From contig BFEA01000312.1 of the NCBI GenBank assembly GCA_003427395.1, positions 171,294-221,125 of the forward strand: 49,832 nucleotides of DNA, in the 5' to 3' direction. Of this stretch, positions 43,137-49,832 are shown piece by piece. The translations under genes were made by a program, and so were the position numbers. The notes under the pieces are model-generated. The model saw only the letters and a list, made by a program, of their open reading frames with translations. It was not told the origin of the DNA and did not search any database. Every line of letters starts with the position of its first letter. Within the stretch, counting starts at the first letter, position 1. Source of the DNA: Chara braunii (taxonomy: Eukaryota > Streptophyta > Charophyceae > Charales > Characeae).

Positions 43137-44355
43137 TTGTGGTACGGTGCGCTCATCTGGCGCTTGTCTTCTGCCTATGCGGCACATGCATGAGTTCTGC
43201 TAGGCGAGCGACCGTAAGGAGTGTGTAGTGGGGAGGGCGAAGATAAGCAAGCGACCCAGGTGGAGAGGGGATCGCCAGGAAACCTAAGCGGTGAATATTG
43301 GGTGTTCGCAGTGTGATGAGAACTATCTGATGTCCGATTGATGCTGAGTTGGAACGGCGGTGCAATGCTGGTTGTGCCGAAACAGCGATTGGTCATCACA
43401 ATTGGCATCGGGTCATCTGGTGAGAATATCTGTGGTTGGGGGCAGCTATTTTGAGGTACGTTGCACCTAACCTTATCTACCCTCTTCGACACTTCTTACC
43501 GTGAGGATGTGTTCTGTCTTGAGAGTCCTCTCATATGAGGAGTCGAGTGCGCTCAACCTTGAGAGTCGTCAGTGTTCACGTGGAGCATCTGGAAGGAGAG
43601 GGTGGTGCTATCTGAAGGAACCTGGACGAAGCACTGGGTCACGGTCACCATGCCAACCCACCGGGAGTAGAGCACGCATGCTTTGCTGCTTTGTCCTTTG
43701 TTTGCTCGTTGCACTGTAGAGGGGTTCTAAGGGGCAGGCCAGCCCTACGGGAAAGACGAGTACCGGGCGTCTATAAATAAACACCGGCGGGGACCTTCCG
43801 TTGGCTGTGATCGTCGTCCTGCTTGCGATGTTCAACAATTCCTGAGGACTTTGGGGGCCGTCATAAAAACGCCTCCTGATCAGCCAATCGGTCGGTGCAA
43901 GGCTCGCTGCACACGAGGATAAATACGGTGCAGGGCTGGCCAGCTTAGTAGGACTCGGGGCACAGGGGTGGGTTGTGCGCACACCTTTAGACACGTACGC
44001 TTTTCCAGATTGCTCAGGGACGTTGACGACAAGAGACAATCAGGAAGAACTGAGGGAGGGGTAGATTCCAGATGATAAGTTCGGGCAAGATTCCATTCTG
44101 CAAACAGACCCAACAAATGATATGACAGACAACATAGTTAGAACTATTTTCTGTTCATTGTACTTTCTGTTTGCGAACTAGTCAAAGTCAAATAGTTTCG
44201 TTTGTAGGAATCTGCACTTACCTGTTGAACCTAAATGTATATACTCTAATTTAGCCACCGATTAGTTATTTAATTATTTTAAATCAGTCTATTCCCTGCG
44301 CTGCGTTACGCATCAGAGAGTGACCTAGTGCAGATTGTGTATAGTTCTGTAGCTT
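43137..44355 (+). other. Leader of the plus-strand Gypsy element
   Basis: Non-coding. Conserved with 26271-27537 in reverse orientation, including a TATAAATA box at 43772-43779 preceded by CGTC. The conserved box lies downstream of the PBS, which is unusual for an LTR promoter. Confidence 0.75.
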
Positions 44356-46305
44356 ATGAGTGACATGGATACCACTATCGAGGACGACAGGATCTTGTGA
44401 TCGGCTAGACGCCCGATAGCCCACTTGGCCTTAGGACTAGAGGGTGGCTGGTTACTGTCCCGCCGACTATAGGGAGAGGCAGCGGCAGCAGCGGAGAGCT
44501 AGGGCAGTAGAGGTCAGCAGGGCGTTCGCAAGCAAGCCGCTGTTTCAGCAGCCATGGCAACTGCTGCGCAGCAGAGTTCCGAGGGCAGCAGTTCGGGAAC
44601 CGTAGGGTCAACGGTTGCTCAGACCTTGAGTCAGTCCACTGGCGTAATGGCAAGCCAGCCAATAGTGTTGACCCCTGAAGAGGTCGCCATACAACGGGCA
44701 GCACTGCAAGACGCATAGCTAAAGAAGGCTTTAGGAGAGATAAAGGCAGAGAAAGAGGATGATTAGAAGAAGAGCCAGGTTGCAGCGAAGACAAGCAGAC
44801 GTCAGTGAGTTAGAGGGGATGGATCTGACGCGCATGGATGATGATGTAAGGACTTTGCGTGCAGTCCTGCTAGATGTAGTAGAAATGCAGGACCACCAGA
44901 CGAGTCTCTTACAGGACATCCAGCAGAGTCTGGCTGCATTGGTTGGGCGAGCGCAGGCAGCTCTGGGCCTGGTGCCTGGCCCGTTGTACAACCTCCTCCT
45001 TTTGTCCCACCGGTGATTAGGGTATCCCCATATGTCTCTCCAACATCGGTCCAAGGTATGCCGCAAACAGGAGGGTTCTCAGCAGGCCCTAGTGTGCAGG
45101 TTCCTGTACAGTCAGTGTATTCCTTACCTCCGTCACAGGTTGTCGTAACCAGGCAGCCTGCTGTTTCGCAGCCTGCACAGCCGCAGGGCACAGAGCCCCA
45201 GCAAAAAATAGTGCAGCACCCTGTCCCCAAGGTCCACAACCTGGAGTGGGACAAGTGTCGGGACAAACTCAGTGGGTTCCAAAGACGGCCATCGCCTCTC
45301 CCAAACCCTTTTCAGGGAACAAGAGGGGCGAAAACCACGACACATGGTTGAGGTCAGTGCCAGTTTTTGTTAAGTGTAAATTGACCTTGCCGCAAGAGGA
45401 AGTGTTTGTGGCTGCCTCCTATTTAGAGGGGACTGCAGCAAGATGGTTTAGTGGTTTAGTGCAGTTACAGGGATACGGTCATGACTTTTGCGCTTCGGCA
45501 GTTAACCAGAAACTGGATGACTTCCTCAAGCTGGTGGAAGACAGGTGGCATGATCCTCAGTAGGCTCAAAAGGCCAATGATGCGATCCTGACTCTGAACA
45601 ATAGGCAGTTCAAGTCAGTAAGGGAGGCCACAGACGCAGTAGAGCATCTGATCTGTGTTCCTGGAGTGTGCTACGACCTTTAGGTTTTACTCACCTCATA
45701 CCTGAGATGCTTTCCTTTGCCTCAGGAATCAGTTGGCCGGTGAGGCCAACATCAACATGCACAACTTCCCCTCGTTCAGCAAGAAGGCCCTAGACCTAGA
45801 AGCAAAGATAGGGCATGGACAAACACCCACGACGGACGGGAGGAAAAAGTCGCTGCCTCCCAACTGGAAGGCGAAAGGCCGTATTATGTTTGTCGATAAC
45901 GATGGTTCAACCATCGAGTTAGATGACAACTTCCAGGAGGGAGTAGGTACAGAGGCGGGCAGCATAGAGGCTTCAGTGGGTGGAGTAGTCGCTGCCTCGG
46001 TACAAAAAGGTAAGACGACCCGTAGACGCCGTGGAGGCTCCCGGTCTAGGAGTGAAGTTGACCCCAACGCCCCTCCATGGGAGAAAGTGGGTCTAACAGA
46101 GGATGTGTGGAGAGACCAGTACACCTGATATGCTTGTATCCGTTGTGGCTAATATGGTCGTAATCAGTTCAAGTGCCAGAACAAAAAGGTGACCGAGAAG
46201 ATCCCGCCTACGATGGGGCAGGCGTTGGGATCCTCCGCTCCCGTACGTAGCAATGTGGCCAGCAGTTCTGACACTGCTCTGGGAAACGCGTCGGGCCAGT
46301 AGGAA
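44356..46305 (+). pseudogene. gag: Gag of the plus-strand Gypsy element
   Basis: The start at 44356 (MSDMDTTIEDDRIL) is chosen because its first codons match the start of the minus-strand relative. A TGA follows at once. Later blocks are VLTPEEVAIQRAALQDA ending in TAG, a coiled-coil stretch (LRAVLLDVVEMQDHQTSLLQ), a Gln/Pro/Val-rich linker, and the capsid region TLPQEEVFVAASYLEGTAAR and WFSGLVQLQGYGHDF (45390-45490). EANINMHNFPSFSKKALDLE (45741) follows. The zinc knuckle at about 46130-46175 reads CIRCG, a TAA, YGRNQFKC: the His is changed to Arg and a stop lies inside. Many frameshifts; inactive. Confidence 0.8.
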
Positions 46306-46331
46306 TTGGAGTTGTTCCTGCTAGGGTCAAG

Positions 46332-47164
46332 GTGGTGGAAACACCCTCACCATCTCGAGAGATGGCCCAAGCTACTGACTTTGTTGCCGTCCCGCAAACA
46401 CATTCAGACCCATCGAGCCTCTGTTCGGTGAATGTGTTTGAGTCCTTAGAGGAGCTAGAGGAGGAGTGGTCTAAATCAGACCCGCTAGCTTCTTGGACGG
46501 CATTGGCTAAAGCCCCAAAGAGTGAGATGTTCGTCGGCGAGGTAGGCATCGGCGGCCACAAGGTCGAGACCTATTATGACACTTGCTTGACGCGAGACTT
46601 CATTAGTCGCGTGTGCATTGAGAGGCTGTGCTTACAGGGGAAAGTGCAGTGCCCAAGTCGACATGTGCCAACAAACAGCGCATGATAATCAATGCCTACC
46701 TCAAAGACATTGAGTGTTTTTTCCCGTACACGGGAGGGGAACTGAGATATCGCGTCTCGTTCCTAATCAGCGATGATCTCCCAATGGACATTCTGTTGGG
46801 TATGTACTATCTTTCGGTTGCACAGCCCCAGTTTGATTGGGACCGAAAAGTGGTCAAGCTCACTTTGCCAGGTGGGGGGACCGCCAGATTACGTAAGTTT
46901 AAGATTAGTAGTCTGATCGAGTCCTACGGATGCATGTGTGCGGCCGCGTTCTATAATTATTATAAGCAAAATCTGGAGGAGAGTATGTATCTAGTTTATG
47001 TCTCTACAGCAGGCGAGCCGATGAAAATGCCGCTGGAGATAGAGGGAATTATCGCAAAATACCCTGATCTATTTGAAGAGCCGAAAGGCGTTGTTGAGAG
47101 CGAGGTCGTCCACATGATAGAGATTATCCCAGGATCTAGCATTCCGAAGGGTAGGATCTATTGA
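46332..47164 (+). pseudogene. pol: Gypsy protease and linker
   Basis: The active-site region reads GGHKVETYYDTCLTRDFISR: DTC instead of DTG, which should abolish activity. After a frameshift at about 46640 the fold continues through RVSFLISDDLPMDILLGMYY and QPQFDWDRKVVKL, then the linker with FYNYYKQNLEESMYLVYVS, EIEGIIAKYPDLFEEP and VVHMIEIIPGSSIPKGRIY, ending at a TGA just before the RT entry block. The relative at 23 kb has the same order. Confidence 0.85.
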
Positions 47165-47886
47165 ATGTCTCCAAGCGAGCTTGATGAGCTCCGTCGACAA
47201 CTCAAGGAACTCGTAGAGAAGGGTTGGATCCGGCCGAGTGTCTCCCCTTATAGATCTCCAGTCTTATTTGTACCGAAGAAGGGGGGAACTTTGCGATGTG
47301 CATTGACTATAGGGGCCTCAATGCCATCACTGTCAAGAACCGAGAGCCCCTACATCGCATCGATGACTTGTTGGACCAAATGCAAGGGTGTCGGTACTTC
47401 AGCAAGATAGATCTGAAGTCCGGGTACCATCTGACTGCAATACCGCCCGAGGATCAACACAAAACCGCTTTTCAGACCAGGTACGGTCTGTACGAGTTTG
47501 TCGTGATGCCTTTCGGCCTTTGCAATGCTCCTGGCACCTTTCAGCACGCAATGAACCGGATCTTTCATGACTATCTGGACAAGTTTGTCATCGTGTACCT
47601 CGATGACATACTTATCTTCAGTAGGACTGTCGAGGAGCGCGTTTGTCATTTAGACAAGGTCCTTAGTCTCCTTCGACAGCACAAGTTCAAGATTAATGGC
47701 GAGAAGTGCGAGTTTGGCCGCACCCTTATCTTGTACTTGGGTCATGAGATTTCCGCAGAGGGATTGAAGCCCGATGACGCGAAGGTGGCCAGCATTCGTG
47801 ACTGGCTGCGGCCTCAGTCTATGACTGAGACGAGGTCCTTCTTGGGGATGACCCGGCTACTACCGCAACTTCGTCAAGAACTATAG
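47165..47886 (+). pseudogene. pol: Gypsy reverse transcriptase
   Basis: Entry block [20 protein letters not shown] and [13 protein letters not shown] in one frame, then a one-base shift to the frame from 47296. This carries [16 protein letters not shown] (motif A), FVVMPFGLCNAPGTFQ (motif B), IVYLDDILIFSRTVEE (motif C) and LYLGHEISAEGLKPDDAKVA (thumb). All catalytic Asp are kept. The thumb block ETRSFLGMTRLLPQLRQ is shifted against the usual YYRNFV, showing another frameshift at about 47855. Confidence 0.92.
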
Positions 47887-48400
47887 TATAGTGGCCGCCC
47901 CTTCGACGGACCTGACCCGCCTTGACACCCCAGGGGAGTGGACAGACAGGTGTGAGGCTGCTTTCAAACACCTGAAGCATGCTCTGACACATTATGAGGT
48001 CTTCAAACTTCCTGATCCTGAAAAGCCGTTTATAGTAACCACGAATGCGTCGTGCTCGCGCAGCAGGAGGGGCCAAAGTTGAGGCCAGTGGAGTACATAT
48101 CCAAAAAGATGCCCTCTCAGAAGTTGGCTAAGTCCACCTATGAGAAGGACTTGTACGCGATCTATAAAGCGCTAACCCATTGGAGGCACTACCTCCTTGG
48201 GAGGTTCTTCTACGCCAGGACTGATCATTAGACCCTAAAGTGGATGAGAACCCAACCAGTGCTCTCCGATGCGCTGAAACACTGGATCGAAGTCATTGAG
48301 CAGTATGACTTCGAGCCCCAGTACCTCAAAGGTGAGTACAACAAAGTTGTTGATGCGTTGTCGCGTGAGTTTGGGCTTGCGAACGATGTTACTCGCTCTT
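47887..48400 (+). pseudogene. pol: Gypsy RNase H
   Basis: GEWTDRCEAAFKHLKHALTH, then PEKPFIVTTNAS: the first catalytic Asp of RNase H is Asn here. After a frameshift at about 48055 the domain continues KLRPVEYISKKMPSQKLAKS, HWRHYLLGRFFYARTDH, a TAG (Gln is usual, one base change), and LKWMRTQPVLSDALKHWIEV, ending KGEYNKVVDALSREF. Inactive through the Asp change and the breaks. Confidence 0.85.
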
Positions 48401-49440
48401 TGGTGGAAGCCTATCGCAAGGATCCGTTTATGGCCGAGATCATACGCAGACTCGAGACGAAGGACAAAACAACTTCTGCTGAGTTTGAGTTGGTCAACGA
48501 CCTACTGTTCCTTGAGAAGGCTGGGAATAAATGTCTGTGTGTGCCTAACCATGAGTCTTTGCGTAGTTTATTTTTAGGCGAGTGTCGTGATGCCACAAGA
48601 CATTTTGGGTATAAGAAGACTGCGGCCAATTTGCTGCAGCAGTTCTGGTGGCCCACGATGATGAGAGATGCCAAGCTGTACGTGGAGACTTGTCAAGTCA
48701 CAAGGACAAGCCACGTACACAGGCCCCTCTTGGGCTTCTTAAGCCCCTTCCGATCCCGGAAAGGCCTGGTGAGAGCCTATCCATGGATTTCATGGGCACA
48801 CTGGTCACCAGCAAGAGTGGAATGAGACACATCTTTGTCATTGTGGATAGGTTTAGTAAATATGCTAGATTAGTGGCAATGACTGAAAGAGAGAAAACGG
48901 AGTATGTGATTAGACTCTTCAAGGAGAACTGGGTCAGGGACTTTGGGCTTCCTAAGTCTATTGTTAGTGACAGGGATGCCAGATTCACATGTGAGTTATG
49001 GAAGGCTGCAGCTGCAGAACAGGGTACACAACTGCAGATGACCTGAACCGCGTTGTACAACACCTATTAAGGCACTACATCAAGCCCAATGAGCTGGACT
49101 TGGATGAGAAACTTGCTCTCATCACCAGCCCGTACAACAACGCTGTGCCCTAGCAGTCTGCTACTTACTTTCAAGCCTAGGCTACCACTGGACTTCCTAT
49201 TACCTGAGAACCAACGGACTGCTGCACCTGGCACACTAGAGTTTGCCGATCGATATGAACAACTGATGCAGCAGGCGGTAGAACAGATGCACAGGGCACA
49301 GGCCGCAACGATAGAGTCTGAGAATAAGCACCGCCACCCATCTACATTCCACGTAGGGTACAAAGTCTGGGTTAAGTCCTCTGAATTGGGATAGGAGCAC
49401 GGGATCTCCCGGAAGCTCATGCCACAATACTCTGGCGCTT
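48400..49440 (+). pseudogene. pol: Gypsy integrase, broken and without catalytic Glu
   Basis: The zinc domain reads ECRDATRHFGYKKTAANLLQ with CQV at its end; the second Cys is lost in a frameshift near 48695. The core has LSMDFMGTLV (first Asp) and SIVSDRDARFTCELWK (second Asp). After TQLQMT at 49046 a short deletion and frameshift remove the block that should hold the catalytic Glu; the sequence resumes with LNRVVQHLLRHYIKP. The GPY/F-like end VGYKVWVKSSELG, a TAG, and KLMPQYSGAFL mark the last residues before the junction. The C-terminal tail is missing in this orientation. Confidence 0.85.
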
Positions 49441-49832
49441 TCCTTTCTCCAGTAACTTCTCGTAGTGGGCGACCACTTGTGGGGTGGTTTGCATCAGCTC
49501 CTCCTGTGTAAACCATCTATCCTCCTTAGGATCAGTGTGATGCCTGAACCGAACACGGTACTGCAGCTTTGGTTTCGGAGGACGTCCCCTGCCTGTAGGT
49601 CTTGGAACTGGCATTTCTCTGTGATCCACAATGTCATCGATGCCGACCTCCCCATCCATGGTTGGGGGCAGCATTGAGCGACGAGAAGGAAATTGGTCAG
49701 TTTCCCTGAAAGGTACGAGGTTGGAGGTGTGGAAGACTGGGTATTAGTGGGTAAGTGTGAAGGCGACCAGGGATCTGAACTACATATGAGGGCCCATCCG
49801 GATCATCCCCACGCGCGCGTGGATGGGGAGGT
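49417..49832 (-). pseudogene. pol: Inverted integrase C-terminal tail
   Basis: Minus strand: GPSYVVQIPGRLHTYP at about 49800, a frameshift, RRSMLPPTMDGEVGIDDIVD, and the chromodomain-like block LQYRVRFRHHTDPKEDRWFT followed by QEELMQTTPQVVAHYEKLLE. This is the part of integrase lacking from the plus-strand element to its left, in opposite orientation, and it has the same layout as the tail at 31180. It is either the rearranged end of that element or a second copy that continues beyond the window. Confidence 0.8.

Larger units (their letters stand above)
42150..49440 (+). mobile_element. Plus-strand Gypsy element, 3'-truncated
   Basis: Order: 5' LTR (to 43122), PBS, leader, gag, protease, RT, RNase H, integrase broken off at about 49435. 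Same family as the minus-strand element at 22310-28550. The element carries changes at many catalytic positions and several stops. The 3' LTR is not present in the window, and an oppositely oriented integrase tail of the same family follows directly. Confidence 0.85.

Noticed and set aside
26290-44355. One giant TIR transposon with arms of about 2 kb
   Set aside because: The arms contain LTR, PBS and leader in the correct order for two separate Gypsy elements, and each continues into its own gag and pol.

Overview
The window is eukaryotic, repeat-rich DNA without a recognisable intact host gene. Everything I can name is a decayed Ty3/Gypsy LTR retrotransposon, a small TIR transposon inside one, or a simple or tandem repeat. 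The primer-binding sites (PBS), which fit plant-type tRNA-Asp and initiator tRNA-Met, and the chromodomain-like integrase tails suggest a green-plant lineage. The style of the elements resembles a streptophyte alga such as Chara, but that is a low-confidence guess. There are no RNA genes, CRISPR arrays or prokaryotic operons.

Layout. (1) 1-5.1 kb: a repeat-built locus carrying three tandem degenerate minus-strand copies of an unrecognised protein-coding unit, separated by short repeats that contain near-perfect palindromes. (2) 5.1-7.5 kb: a plus-strand fragment of a divergent Ty3-like pol (protease, reverse transcriptase (RT) with YIDD, RNase H), cut off at an LTR edge. (3) 7.51-22.31 kb: a large LTR element with two direct LTRs of about 1.17 kb, a tRNA-Asp-type PBS and a broken gag with a CCHC knuckle. 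It has no visible pol, although an 885-base N gap lies inside it. Its 3' internal region carries an array of eleven hairpins with a conserved centre and covarying arms, followed by a three-copy repeat of about 122 bp. (4) 22.3-28.5 kb: a minus-strand Gypsy element truncated in RNase H, with a 509-bp TIR element in its gag. (5) 28.5-30.0 kb: an AT-rich degenerate array interrupted by another inverted-repeat insertion. (6) 30.05-39.93 kb: a full-length minus-strand Gypsy element with both LTRs, a PBS and a 4-bp target-site match; its RNase H is split by a 1146-bp hAT-like insertion. (7) 39.9-42.1 kb: unassigned DNA. (8) 42.15-49.44 kb: a plus-strand Gypsy element of the same family as (4), decayed at many catalytic residues. 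It meets the inverted tail of an integrase (49.42-49.83 kb, minus) of the same family.

How it fits together: retrotransposons have landed beside and inside one another, small DNA transposons have landed inside them, and all coding regions have decayed. The two same-family elements at 22-28 kb and 42-49 kb lie with their 5' ends facing each other, which explains the large inverted repeat. The most striking unexplained structure is the hairpin array at 19.02-19.97 kb; the triplicated unknown coding unit at 1.7-5.1 kb is second. Element boundaries were read by eye from matching termini, so most are good to a few bases where a TSD or PBS is quoted and only approximate elsewhere.
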